Assembly: GCF_017654505.1 (NCBI RefSeq) | Contig: NC_054537.1 | Span: 2,983,039 to 3,047,038 of the forward strand | Direction: 5' to 3' | Origin: Polyodon spathula | Taxonomy: Eukaryota > Chordata > Actinopteri > Acipenseriformes > Polyodontidae | DNA: 64,000 bases | Part shown: piece by piece, positions 50,576 through 63,439 of the stretch | Layout: every line of letters begins with the position of its first letter | How positions within the stretch are numbered: position 1 is the first letter of the stretch | The notes under the pieces: model-generated | Seen by the model: only the letters and a program-made list of their open reading frames with translations | Told to the model about the DNA's origin: nothing | Database searches by the model: none | Made by a program: the position numbers and the translations under genes

Positions 50576-51605
50576 GTTTAACCTCACCCCACTGACAGAG
50601 AACAGAGCAGAATTCATAACAGAAGTGTATCTCACACAGCACAGCCTGTTACATCAGCACGATGATGAGAGTTTAACCTCACACCACTGACAGAGAACAG
50701 GGCAGAATTCATAACAGAAGTGTATCTCACACAACACAGCCTGTTAAATCAGCACAATGATGAGAGTTTAACCTCACCCCACTGACAGAGAACAGAGCAG
50801 AATTCATAACAGAAGTGTATCTCACACAGCACAGCCTGCTACATCAGCACAATGATGAGAGTTTAACCTCACCCCACTGACAGAGAACAGAGCAGAATTC
50901 ATAACAGAAGTGTATCTCACACAACACAGCCTGTTACATCAGCACAATGATGAGAGTTTAACCTCACCCCACTGACAGAGAACAGGGCAGAATTCATAAC
51001 AGAAGTGTATCTCACACAACACAGCCTGTTACATCAGCACGATGATGAGAGTTTAACCTCACCCCACTGACAGAGAACAGGGCAGAATTCATAACAGAAG
51101 TGTATCTCACACAGCACAGCCTGTTACATCAGCACGATGATGAGAGTTTAACCTCACCCCACTGACAGAGAACAGAGCAGAATTCATAACAGAAGTGTAT
51201 CTCACGCAATACAGCCTGTTACATCAGCACAATGATGAGAGTTTAACCTCACCCCACTGACAGAGAACAGGGCAGAATTCATAACAGAAGTGTATCTCAC
51301 ACAGCACAGCCTGTTACATCAGCACGATGATGAGAGTTTAACCTCACCCCACTGACAGAGAACAGGGCAGAATTCATAACAGAAGTGTATCTCACACAGC
51401 ACAGCCTGTTACATCAGCACGATGATGAGAGTTTAACCTCACCCCACTGACAGAGAACAGGGCAGAATTCATAACAGAAGTGTATCTCACACAGCACAGC
51501 CTGTTACATCAGCACGATGATGAGAGTTTAATCTAACCTCACTGACAGAGAACAGGGCAGAATTCATAACAGAAGTGTATCTCACACAGCACAGCCTGCT
51601 ACACT
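50480..51605. repeat. 95-bp minisatellite, about 12 copies
   Basis: The unit is AACCTCACCCCACTGACAGA then GAACAGAGCAGAATTCATAA and so on to GATGAGAGTTT, with 95-bp spacing (50580, 50675 and onward). The first unit is the diverged end of dispersed repeat R3. The last unit carries a TTTAATCTAACCTCACTGAC variant and ends near GCCTGCTACA. Internal copies differ by a few bases (AGAGC or AGGGC; CACAATG or CACGATG). Confidence 0.96.
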
Positions 51606-51842
51606 CTATTTGAGCGTGTCTGTAGAACCCTAACCACCTAGCACTAAACATCCAATGTGATATTTCAACTGTGCTTGCCCAATGGACTCTGTCTCAATAG
51701 AAAGGCACAGCAGATGGGTCCTGATGAGCCATTTGGTCACATGATTTGAATGGAATGAGGCGGTCTCTTCAATGGCAGCAGTTTGAATTTTGTGGACAAG
51801 CAACAGACAGGTAGCAGAATAATGATGAGTCACTAGAACTGA
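51606..51842. other. Spacer between two large arrays
   Basis: Unassigned sequence of about 235 bp. A minus-strand open stretch here overlaps the next array and is not called. Confidence 0.5.
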
Positions 51843-54800
51843 ATCAGCAGAACCCAGACCCATCACCATACCTGCAAACATCATGAAAAGAGTACTGGAT
51901 CAGCAGAACCCAGACCCATCACCATACCTGCAAACATCATGAAAAGAGTACTGGATCAGCAGAACCCAGACCCATCACCATACCTGCAAACATCATGAAA
52001 AGAGTACTGGATCAGCAGAACCCAGACCCATCACCATACCTGCAAACATCATGAGAAGAGTACTGGATTAGCAGAACCCAGACCCATCACCATACCTGCA
52101 AACATCATGAAAAGAGTACTGGATTAGCAGAACCCAGACCCATCAGCATACCTGCAAACATCATGAAAAGAGTACTGGATCAGCAGAACCCAGACCCATC
52201 ACCATACCTGCAAACATCATGAAAAGAGTACTGGATTAGCAGAACCCAGACCCATCAGCATACCTGCAAACATCATGAAAAGAGTACTGGATCAGCAGAA
52301 CCCAGACCCATCACCATACCTGCAAACATCATGAGAAGAGTACTGGATTAGCAGAACCCAGACCCATCACCATACCTGCAAACATCATGAGAAGAGTACT
52401 GGATTAGCAGAACCCAGACCCATCACCATACCTGCAAACATCATGAGAAGAGTACTGGATTAGCAGAACCCAGACCCATCAGCATACCTGCAAACATCAT
52501 GAAAAGAGTACTGGATTAGCAGAACCCAGACCCATCAGCATACCTGCAAACATCATGAAAAGAGTACTGGATTAGCAGAACCCAGACCCATCAGCATACC
52601 TGCAAACATCATGAAAAGAGTACTGGATTAGCAGAACCCAGACCCATCAGCATACCTGCAAACATCATGAAAAGAGTACTGGATTAGCAGAACCCAGACC
52701 CATCACCATACCTGCAAACATCATGAAAAGAGTACTGGATTAGCAGAACCCAGACCCATCAGCATACCTGCAAACATCATGAAAAGAGTACTGGATTAGC
52801 AGAACCCAGACCCATCAGCATACCTGCAAACATCATGAAAAGAGTACTGGATTAGCAGAACCCAGACCCATCACCATACCTGCAAACATCATGAAAAGAG
52901 TACTGGATTAGCAGAACCCAGACCCATCACCATACCTGCAAACATCATGAAAAGAGTACTGGATCAGCAGAACCCAGACCCATCACCATACCTGCAAACA
53001 TCATGAAAAGAGTACTGGATTAGCAGAACCCAGACCCATCAGCATACCTGCAAACATCATGAAAAGAGTACTGGATTAGCAGAACCCAGACCCATCAGCA
53101 TACCTGCAAACATCATGAAAAGAGTACTGGATTAGCAGAACCCAGACCCATCAGCATACCTGCAAACATCATGAAAAGAGTACTGGATCAGCAGAACCCA
53201 GACCCATCACCATACCTGCAAACATCATGAAAAGAGTACTGGATTAGCAGAACCCAGACCCATCACCATACCTGCAAACATCATGAAAAGAGTACTGGAT
53301 CAGCAGAACCCAGACCCATCACCATACCTGCAAACATCATGAAAAGAGTACTGGATCAGCAGAACCCAGACCCATCACCATACCTGCAAACATCATGAGA
53401 AGAGTACTGGATTAGCAGAACCCAGACCCATCACCATACCTGCAAACATCATGAAAAGAGTACTGGATCAGCAGAACCCAGACCCATCACCATACCTGCA
53501 AACATCATGAAAAGAGTACTGGATTAGCAGAACCCAGACCCATCAGCATACCTGCAAACATCATGAAAAGAGTACTGGATTAGCAGAACCCAGACCCATC
53601 ACCATACCTGCAAACATCATGAAAAGAGTACTGGATTAGCAGAACCCAGACCCATCAGCATACCTGCAAACATCATGAAAAGAGTACTGGATTAGCAGAA
53701 CCCAGACCCATCACCATACCTGCAAACATCATGAAAAGAGTACTGGATTAGCAGAACCCAGACCCATCAGCATACCTGCAAACATCATGAAAAGAGTACT
53801 GGATTAGCAGAACCCAGACCCATCACCATACCTGCAAACATCATGAAAAGAGTACTGGATTAGCAGAACCCAGACCCATCACCATACCTGCAAACATCAT
53901 GAAAAGAGTACTGGATTAGCAGAACCCAGACCCATCACCATACCTGCAAACATCATGAAAAGAGTACTGGATTAGCAGAACCCAGACCCATCAGCATACC
54001 TGCAAACATCATGAAAAGAGTACTGGATTAGCAGAACCCAGACCCATCAGCATACCTGCAAACATCATGAAAAGAGTACTGGATTAGCAGAACCCAGACC
54101 CATCACCATACCTGCAAACATCATGAAAAGAGTACTGGATTAGCAGAACCCAGACCCATCACCATACCTGCAAACATCATGAAAAGAGTACTGGATCAGC
54201 AGAACCCAGACCCATCACCATACCTGCAAACATCATGAAAAGAGTACTGGATTAGCAGAACCCAGACCCATCAGCATACCTGCAAACATCATGAAAAGAG
54301 TACTGGATTAGCAGAACCCAGACCCATCACCATACCTGCAAACATCATGAAAAGAGTACTGGATTAGCAGAACCCAGACCCATCACCATACCTGCAAACA
54401 TCATGAAAAGAGTACTGGATTAGCAGAACCCAGACCCATCACCATACCTGCAAACATCATGAAAAGAGTACTGGATTAGCAGAACCCAGACCCATCACCA
54501 TACCTGCAAACATCATGAAAAGAGTACTGGATTAGCAGAACCCAGACCCATCACCATACCTGCAAACATCATGAAAAGAGTACTGGATTAGCAGAACCCA
54601 GACCCATCACCATACCTGCAAACATCATGAAAAGAGTACTGGATTAGCAGAACCCAGACCCATCACCATACCTGCAAACATCATGAAAAGAGTACTGGAT
54701 TAGCAGAACCCAGACCCATCACCATACCTGCAAACATCATGAAAAGAGTACTGGATTAGCAGAACCCAGACCCATCACCATACCTGCAAACATCATGAAA

Positions 54801-55418
54801 AGAGTACTGGATTAGCAGAACCCAGACCCATCACCATACCTGCAAACATCATGAAAAGAGTACTGGATCAGCAGAACCCAGACCCATCAGCATACCTGCA
54901 AACATCATGAAAAGAGTACTGGATTAGCAGAACCCAGACCCATCACCATACCTGCAAACATCATGAAAAGAGTACTGGATTAGCAGAACCCAGACCCATC
55001 ACCATACCTGCAAACATCATGAAAAGAGTACTGGATTAGCAGAACCCAGACCCATCACCATACCTGCAAACATCATGAAAAGAGTACTGGATTAGCAGAA
55101 CCCAGACCCATCACCATACCTGCAAACATCATGAAAAGAGTACTGGATCAGCAGAACCCAGACCTATCACCATACCTGCAAACATCATGAAAAGAGTACT
55201 GGATTAGCAGAACCCAGACCCATCAGCATACCTGCAAACATCATGAAAAGAGTACTGGATTAGCAGAACCCAGACCCATCACCATACCTGCAAACATCAT
55301 GAGAAGAGTACTGGATCAGCAGAACCCAGACCCATCACCATACCTGCAAACATCATGAGAAGAGTACTGGATTAGCAGAACCCAGACCCATCAGCATACC
55401 TGCAAACATCATGAAAAG
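51843..55418. repeat. 56-bp minisatellite, about 64 copies
   Basis: The unit is ATCAGCAGAACCCAGACCCA then TCACCATACCTGCAAACATC and ATGAAAAGAGTACTGG, with exact 56-bp spacing (51891 and 51947). Nearly all variation is at three sites: GATC/GATT, CACC/CAGC and GAAAAG/GAGAAG. 56 is not a multiple of three and the array has stops in all frames. This is the largest array in the window, about 3.6 kb. Confidence 0.98.
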
Positions 55419-55904
55419 GCAATGACAAGGCGAAGATTAAATAAAATTACACCAAAGATACAGTCTTAAATTTATATCATTAAAAAAAATAATAAACTAA
55501 ACCACGGCAAGTAGCTTCTTTTTATTATCACACGTTGCTTTTAAAGCTTGTGCAAGGCACAGCCTTGTTAGCTTGATCTTCAGATTTGAATGTAGTGCCT
55601 CAAAACACACCAAAAGCACTGTGATATATGTGACAGTAGGATTTCCATGCTGGGTGAGTCCCTTTCTGAATGCTATATTACACAGGTAATTTGTGTCTGC
55701 TGGTAGGTTTCTCTGACAACTGCAACCACTGCTACTGAAATGAGTCCCCTAGTATCCCTAGATCTGGACTGCGGAGCTCGTGAATAACAGGCTACAGTAT
55801 TATTTTTGTGACCCAGGCTAAAGCAGCTCTCACATTGTTTATATAATGTTCTAGTTATTTGTGCCTTTAGAAATCATGCCTCCATGCAGGCAGGTAACTC
55901 ACAG
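55419..55904. other. No gene recognised
   Basis: Unassigned sequence between the array and a dispersed repeat. Confidence 0.5.
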
Positions 55905-56075
55905 CCTTAGATTAAATTGCGTAAACATTAAGCATATTTTAGGCGCTTCCAATAATAGAACTGTATAAATCATATATAGCTAGTATGTGATTGTCCTTTA
56001 ACAAACGATACAACCAATGAGGGAATTTATATCTTAACTCAATCCATACGTCCCTGCTGTGCTCCAGAGTCCCCC
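55905..56075 (+). repeat. Dispersed repeat 'R1', copy 3
   Basis: It aligns with 8995-9175: TTTTAGGCGCTTCCAATAAT, TATAGCTAGTATGTGATTGT and GGGAATTTATATCTTAACTC then AATCCATAC. Confidence 0.65.
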
Positions 56076-56097
56076 CCCCCCACCCCCCAACCCCACC
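56073..56097. repeat. C-rich run
   Basis: A C-rich tract interrupted by single A residues. Confidence 0.9.
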
Positions 56098-56966
56098 TCT
56101 CTGTACCTCTCTGTAAATGTAGCAGTGTTGTCTAGTCTAGGCTTTAATGAAGAATCTATCGCTCGCGTTTCCTGTGAATCTAAATCATTTGCACACCCTT
56201 TTGTCTGATAGAAAGGAGGGCATCCTCTCTTATTTGGGAAATGCTGTTATTTGCAATAAATTGGTTAACGTGCCTCCATCTACTCCAAGTTTCTCTATTT
56301 CCGACCCTGCTACTGCAGTCAAGAGTTGAAACATCTCCTTTAGTTTTTAATCTATCACAAAACAATGAGCTGATTAAATGAGAGGTCCTCTTGATGGAAA
56401 TAGGCCAGTGAAACAGGCCTGGGGCAGCACTAGGGATAATGAGCCGAATGATGTCACTGTCCCAGCAGACTGCAGCCTCCATATGAAGACATGGGAGAAG
56501 ATGAGTAGATTAAAGAGCTCCATGGCACCACCCTGGCATTGCATCAGCAACACAAGCCTTTGATCCATCCAGGCAGGACCCAGAAATGCAGCTGCTCCTC
56601 TCACACATTTACTGGCACGCTGTTTTTGTAGTGCCTCGTGTTTAGGTATTGTTAAGTAGGATGTTTAAAAGCACAATAAATGTGCGATGCTGCCACCAAG
56701 AGGGTATTCATGGGAATGCAGAACTGGTGAACAAGAGATTCCATACTGTATCAATACTCAGATTAGCAACATGTTTCAACAAACAATACAATCAAATAAA
56801 GTCATCCTGAAATATTGAACACTTCTAAATATTAAAATAACTGCTAATATCATTCATACAGCTCTTCCAAAACATAAAGAAGGTATGGTTTTATGTGCAG
56901 GGGTGGAAATTGAATCACAGGACACAGACGTTGTCAAAAATAATGTTATTAATTAATATTATTATT
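56098..56966. other. No gene recognised
   Basis: Higher-complexity sequence. Open stretches at 56147-56329 (plus) and 56180-56604 (minus) show no recognisable family. Confidence 0.4.

Positions 56967-56968
<2 letters not shown>

Positions 56969-57041
<73 letters not shown>
56969..57041. repeat. (TAA)n microsatellite
   Basis: About 24 TAA units. Confidence 0.97.
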
Positions 57042-57042
<1 letters not shown>

Positions 57043-57109
57043 TTTGTATTATTTAAAAAAAAAAAAAATTATCAGACAAGGCAACTTACAATTGTTATAA
57101 AATATCACA

Positions 57110-57177
57110 CATTTTCATGGTTACAATACAATACTATTTATATTTCTATAGCGCCTTCAGCACAGATCCCAAAGCGC

Positions 57178-57180
<3 letters not shown>
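57110..57180 (-). repeat. LINE/SINE 3' tail
   Basis: The reverse complement reads GTGAAGCGCTTTGGGATCTG then GGCGCTATAGAAATATAAAT, the characteristic AGCGCTTTG...GGCGCTATA-AAATA tail shared by L2-like LINEs and their partner SINEs. It abuts a CA array. Confidence 0.6.

Positions 57181-57236
<56 letters not shown>
57180..57236. repeat. (CA)n microsatellite
   Basis: About 28 CA units, starting at the LINE/SINE tail. Confidence 0.97.
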
Positions 57237-57241
<5 letters not shown>

Positions 57242-57483
57242 TGTTTTTACAAAAAAATTATTAAATTAAAAACAGTCTAATACAAACTTTAATAAAACAG
57301 AAATTGTGGTTTTAATTGTAAAATTTGAAAAAAAATAAGATAAAAAGGATGTTTGTAAACATAGAACACTTAAAAGAGTCTAAAACTAAATGTTTATAAA
57401 AATTTAAAAAAGGACACAAAGAAAATGCAGTTTTGATTTTTTTTCTAAAAATAAGTTTTCAATCTTGATTTAAAAACAATAAG
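57237..57483. other. No gene recognised
   Basis: AT-rich spacer. Confidence 0.5.
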
Positions 57484-58004
57484 ATGCCATCTTTACACTG
57501 GCTCCCCATGCAGTATAGAATTGATTTTAAGATTTTTCTGTTAACTTACAAGGCCCTGAATGGATTAACACCTAGTTATTTGAAAGAGATACTGACCCTG
57601 TATCTTCCAAACCACAGGATGAGGGGCTGCTGGTTATTCCTAGGGTCAACAAGAGCAACACGGGAGGAGGGAAGGCTTTTTCTTGTAGAGCGCCTAAATT
57701 ATGGAATGCTCTGCCTTCGTTTGTCAGGGAAGCTGGGACCAGTTTTCAAGTCAAGACTAAAAACGTACTTTTATAAAATGGCTTTCTTATCTTAGTGAGT
57801 TTTAACATAACTTTTAGCTTTTTTTGCTGCTTTTGTGTTATTATGTGTACTCTGTTATTTAAATGGTCTGACTGTGGCAGTTGTATGTGTGACATGCTAT
57901 ACAAATGTATTGCGTTTTGTTCTGTTTTTTCTGCTATGTCCTGTACAGTGCTTTGCAATACTTTTGTATAAAAAGCTCTTTATAAATGCAACAAATAAAT
58001 AAAA
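57484..58004 (+). pseudogene. L2-like LINE 3' fragment
   Basis: It reads LHWLPMQYRIDFKIFLLTYK, then ALNGLTPSYLKEI, then in a shifted frame CRAPKLWNALPSFVREAG. These are the closing phrases of L2-type ORF2 proteins. The tail GTACAGTGCTTTGCAATACT then CTCTTTATAAATGCAACAAAT at 57945-58005 is the LINE 3' end, matched reversed at 19150-19235. The fragment is 5'-truncated with a frameshift at about 57680. Confidence 0.88.
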
Positions 58005-58600
58005 TGAATACATTTGCAAAGCGTTTACCAAATGCAAAACATGATTACCGTGAGCAGCATGGAAGAATGTTAAAACTTTACAATAGATTAGTAAGACTTC
58101 ATCTAGAATATTGTGTTCAGTTCTGGTCACCTCGATACAAAAACGATATTGCTGCTTTAGAAAGTGCAAAGAAGAGTGACCAGAATTATTCCTTTTGAAA
58201 AAGCCATGTCGTATGCAGAGAGGCTAAAATAATTTAATCTATTCAATCTTGAACAAAGACTACACGCCGATCTGATTCAAGCATTCAAAATTGTGAAAGG
58301 TAGTGACAGCGTCGACCCAGGGGACTTTTCCAGTCTAAAAAAAGAAACAAGGACAAGGGGTCACAAATGGAGATTAGAGAAAGGGCCATTCAGAACAGAA
58401 AATAGGAGGCACTTTTTTACACAGAGAATCGTGGGAGTCTAGAACCAACTCCCCAGTAATGTTGTTGAAGCTGACACCCTGAGATCCTTCAAGAAACTGC
58501 TTTATGAGATTATGGGATCAATAAGCTACTAACAACCAAACGAGCAAGATGGGCTGAATGGCCTCCTCTCGTTTGTAACCTTTCTTATGTTCTAATTGAT
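58005..58600 (+). pseudogene. CR1-like LINE 3' fragment
   Basis: It reads LYNRLVRLHLEYCVQFWSPR then YKNDIAALE (58072-58160), then pieces equivalent to RLKRLGLFSLEQRRLR and DLI-FKI, then an FFTQRIVG-like phrase and a WNQLP-like site. These are closing motifs of CR1-type reverse transcriptases. The end GGGCTGAATGGCCTCCTCTC then GTTTGTAACCTTTCTTATGT is a 3' end very common in some non-teleost fish genomes, from memory. Frameshifts and stops are frequent. A diverged reversed relative is at 9786-10010. Confidence 0.85.
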
Positions 58601-58810
58601 ATATACAGTGTAATCCCTGACTGCCTGTCATTCTGTAGAGTAAAGGTTTGTTTGTTTATTTTAGTTTCCATGCCTCATTCTAGAGAAACACCCCCGATTT
58701 TGGCTTATTAATGTATTGTGTTTAGTGGGAAAGTTTCTAACGATAATATCCTGTGAAGTGTCTGGTTTGGAATATAATTGCTATAAATACATATCTGCAA
58801 CAGAATAAAT

Positions 58811-59070
58811 TTACATTTATATTTCAGTACTATCCAGTTCAGCCCAGTACTGCTGTATTTATATATCAGTACTATCCAGTTCAGCCCAGTACTGCTGTAT
58901 TTATATATCAGTACTATCCAGTACAGCCCAGTACTGCTGTATTTATATATCAGTACTATGCAGTACAGCACCACACTGCTGTATTTATATATCAGTACTA
59001 TCCAGTACAGCACCACACTGCTGTATTTATATATCAGTACTATCCAGTACAGCACCATGCTGCTGTATTT
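58811..59070. repeat. 42-bp minisatellite, 6 copies
   Basis: The CAGTACTATCCAGT motif recurs every 42 bp at 58823, 58865, 58907, 58949, 58991 and 59033. The first three copies have AGCCCAGTACTG and the last three AGCACCACACTG or AGCACCATGCTG. Both strands are open because 42 is a multiple of three. Each unit also holds small CAGTACT repeats. Confidence 0.95.
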
Positions 59071-59289
59071 CTTGAAGCTGCTGATTACTTTTAGCACTAA
59101 TTAGCTGATTTTATATATACTTTACTATCCTACTTTTAATGCCTATGCTCCAAATAAATGTTTTATGGCTTTTTTTTTTTTTTTATGTTCGCAGTGTGCC
59201 TTTTCTTCTCTGGTTATGTACTACTGCCCTATAAAATGAATCTGTGAGAAACTTTGAATTATAAGGAGCTTAATTGGATGTGTTAATTA
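59071..59289. other. No gene recognised
   Basis: AT-rich spacer with a T run near 59170-59184. Confidence 0.5.
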
Positions 59290-59505
59290 AAATTACTCAT
59301 ATTGTGAGGGCTCAATTCCCTCTGTGGTGTAGTCAGGTTACTGATTTTGATCCAGTGCCATTTACTGCAGGCGCTTTCTCCTGTCTCGGCTCCTGAGGAG
59401 GCTCTGCATGTATAAATGAGTGTCAGAATTTGTATGTAAAATAGCTAACTGTAACTCGCTTTTTGGAAAGAAAGCATCAGCCAAATAAATACATTATTAT
59501 TGTTA
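59290..59505 (+). repeat. SINE remnant
   Basis: The 3' end GTAACTCGCTTTTTGGAAAG then AAAGCATCAGCCAAATAAAT (59450-59490) is the well-known tail of a family of fish SINEs (GTAAGTCGCTTTGGATAAAAGCGTCTGC-type, from memory). The upstream part contains GTGGTGTAGTCAGGTTACTG, compatible with a decayed tRNA-like head. The left end is approximate. Confidence 0.65.
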
Positions 59506-59999
59506 TGATAAATAGGTCTTTATTTCACATACCTTACGATAACTACCTGCCTTTATTCATAAGACTGCCTGGAACACTCAAATTCCATTTGGGATGGAAA
59601 TGATGCAGGTAATAAAGCAAGTATAGCAAAATCCTAGTGAAGAAGCTGCCCAACCAACCTTTAAACACCTTTATTGACCAAACAGTGTTAGAAGCAAATT
59701 TCAACAGTGTGACACAATGTTGCAAGTTGTAATTAAACAGAGTTACTAATATTGTAACTAAACATAGTTACAATGTACATTTTCTGTAGGTGCTTTCTGG
59801 CGTTAACAAAGTTATATTTTAATAATTAATTGGGATGACTCTTGTAACATTGTGTCAAACAGTTGAATTGAGATCAAATTCTGGTACCTATTTATACAGT
59901 GTTTTTACTGGAGCCAAAACATATTTCCAGTATTTTTGCTTGTAATTAGTTAGTAAACAGGATGTGGTACGCTGGGAAATACATTGTGCAGTCATCTCA
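59506..59999. other. No gene recognised
   Basis: AT-rich. The open stretch at 59543-59725 shows no recognisable family. Confidence 0.5.
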
Positions 60000-60125
60000 A
60001 TTTTCCTCCTGCAATTTTGGCCAAATTACCTCCGCCTAGTAAATGAGGCTCTAAGAGTCTCAACTTCCCTGACAGAAGGCGGCAAAGCATTCCATAATTT
60101 AGGAGCTGTACAAGAAAAGTAATTT
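60000..60125 (-). pseudogene. Short L2-like LINE fragment
   Basis: On the minus strand it reads APKLWNALPPSVREVETLRA then SF, equivalent to the phrase in the fragment at 57484-58004. No tail and no more of the ORF are recognisable. Confidence 0.65.
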
Positions 60126-60580
60126 GAACTTGGAAGTAAATCATTTCTTCCCCTCCCCAGCTTTTCCAATTGCATTGGATAGTGATGTTTGTAGTTTTGT
60201 CAAGTGGGGGCGCACTTTCTCTATAAAAAAGATATTCATGCACTTAGAAGGGAAATGTCAGTTTTATAGGGTCACAGCTTTTAAATTATTATATTTGAAA
60301 TATATATTATTTTAAATAAAACAAGATACATTTCAAAGTGTAGATACATTCTACAGAGTATATCATTTCAAAATCAATCTCAATAACTTCCCTTACAATT
60401 CCCCAAACGGTGTTTCTGATTATCTTTGACTTTACTATTGAGTTTTTATATCAGTTCCCTATCAAGTACAAAATCTAGCCATTACATAATGGGTATTTAT
60501 CTCCTAAAGACCCAGATCCTGAACAATATATCAAAGCTGCTCATTGGAGCCTGTGACACAGTCACGCCTGCCCCAGAGGG

Positions 60581-60712
60581 CATATATGGACTGCACACTC
60601 AGATCACAGCATCATATATGGACTGCACACGCAGATCACAACATCATATATGGACTGCACACGCAGATCACAGCATCATATATGGACTGCACACACAAAT
60701 ATCATCATTTTT
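60581..60712. repeat. 32-bp minisatellite, 4 copies
   Basis: CATATATGGACTGCACAC followed by GCAGATCACAGCAT recurs at 60581, 60613, 60645 and 60677, inside the DIRS-like element between its left arm and the RNase H segment. Confidence 0.92.
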
Positions 60713-60869
60713 CCTTTCACTTGACCTGATGGGAGAGCTGCAGCTAGATAAGTAACACGTTACTTCTATATGCATATTTTTGCTTTGTGTAATTAATGGT
60801 ACTAAATGTGATATTGTTATTAACATGGTATTAGTTTTTCAGCCCTCGTTGAACCATGGCCTCCTAGTG

Positions 60870-61530
60870 ACAATGTCTCGCCATTCTCTAAAGGCGCTCT
60901 CTTGGTGGACACAGCCTGCCCATTCATGCCTAGGTGTAATGCTGAGCAGCGTCACCAAAAGGGAAGACATCACCACATATGCGACCAGCTTCACCTGGGG
61001 TGCTCTGTGGAATGGCAAGGGGGCACAGGCGGTATGGAACCCTTGCTAAGGTCTCCCTATATATATATATCTTGGAGTTTTAGGCAGTTAACTGGCCTTG
61101 CAGAATTTTTTGCAGGTGGTTCCAGGGAGACTTATATAAACCACCGGGGTGGCCATAGGTCTCCCAGTCTCCATCATGTAGTCTGCAAACTTTTGCTCTG
61201 GGCACACGAACACCTCCTCCCACTGCAGGCGGGACACCTGCCCAGGGCGATAAACTAGACAGTGGACCTCCTCTCAGGGGGAGTTCAGAGCACTTCAGAG
61301 TGGAGGTTTTACCCCAAAGTGGTAAGTCTCATTTGGGAGCGTTTCAGGAGAGCAGAGATAGATCTCTTTGCCTCCCATGAATCGACCCACTGTTCCCTCT
61401 GGTTCTCCATAGCTTGGCATGCCAGTGACCGACGCAACTGTTTTCTGCTTTCTCACCACTCACCATGCTCCTGCTGTGTCTGGAGAAAATCAGGCAGAAC
61501 CGGACCAGGGTATTACTAGTATCCCCTTAC
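60870..61530 (+). pseudogene. DIRS-type RNase H fragment
   Basis: In shifting frames: RHSLKALSWWTQPAHSCLGV, then EDITTYATSFTWGALWNGKG (about 60960-61020). After a small TA insertion, LTGLAEFFAGGSRETYINHR continues as GGHRSPSLHH and KLLLWAHEHLLPLQAGHLP (61090-61245). Then VDLLSGGVQSTSEWRFYPKV and IWERFRRAEIDLFASHES to about 61385. These follow, in order, the RNase H domain of fish DIRS elements. The active-site TDAS appears as TYAT and the TDN box is lost, so it is dead. It differs from the minus-strand DIRS-like element at 14830-17468. Confidence 0.82.
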
Positions 61531-61627
61531 TGTATTCCCTGATTAGCAGCATTGGTATATTGTTCAGGACCTGGGTCTTTAGGAGATAAATATCCATTAC
61601 CCTTGAAATTTATATTAACGAAATATG

Positions 61628-63436
<1,809 letters not shown>

Positions 63437-63439
63437 ATA

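Larger units (their letters stand above)
60486..61604 (+). mobile_element. Internally deleted DIRS-like retrotransposon with inverted terminal repeats
   Basis: Outer arms at 60486-60541 (ATTTATCTCCTAAAGACCCA then GATCCTGAACAATATATC) and 61546-61604 (reversed: ATTTATCTCCTAAAGACCCA then GGTCCTGAACAATATACC) are inverted copies over about 55 bp. Between them lie a 32-bp tandem repeat and DIRS-type RNase H coding. No RT and no recombinase are present, so this is a deletion derivative of about 1.1 kb. Inverted termini plus DIRS-type RNase H fit the DIRS order well. A target duplication is not expected for recombinase-mediated insertion. Confidence 0.75.
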
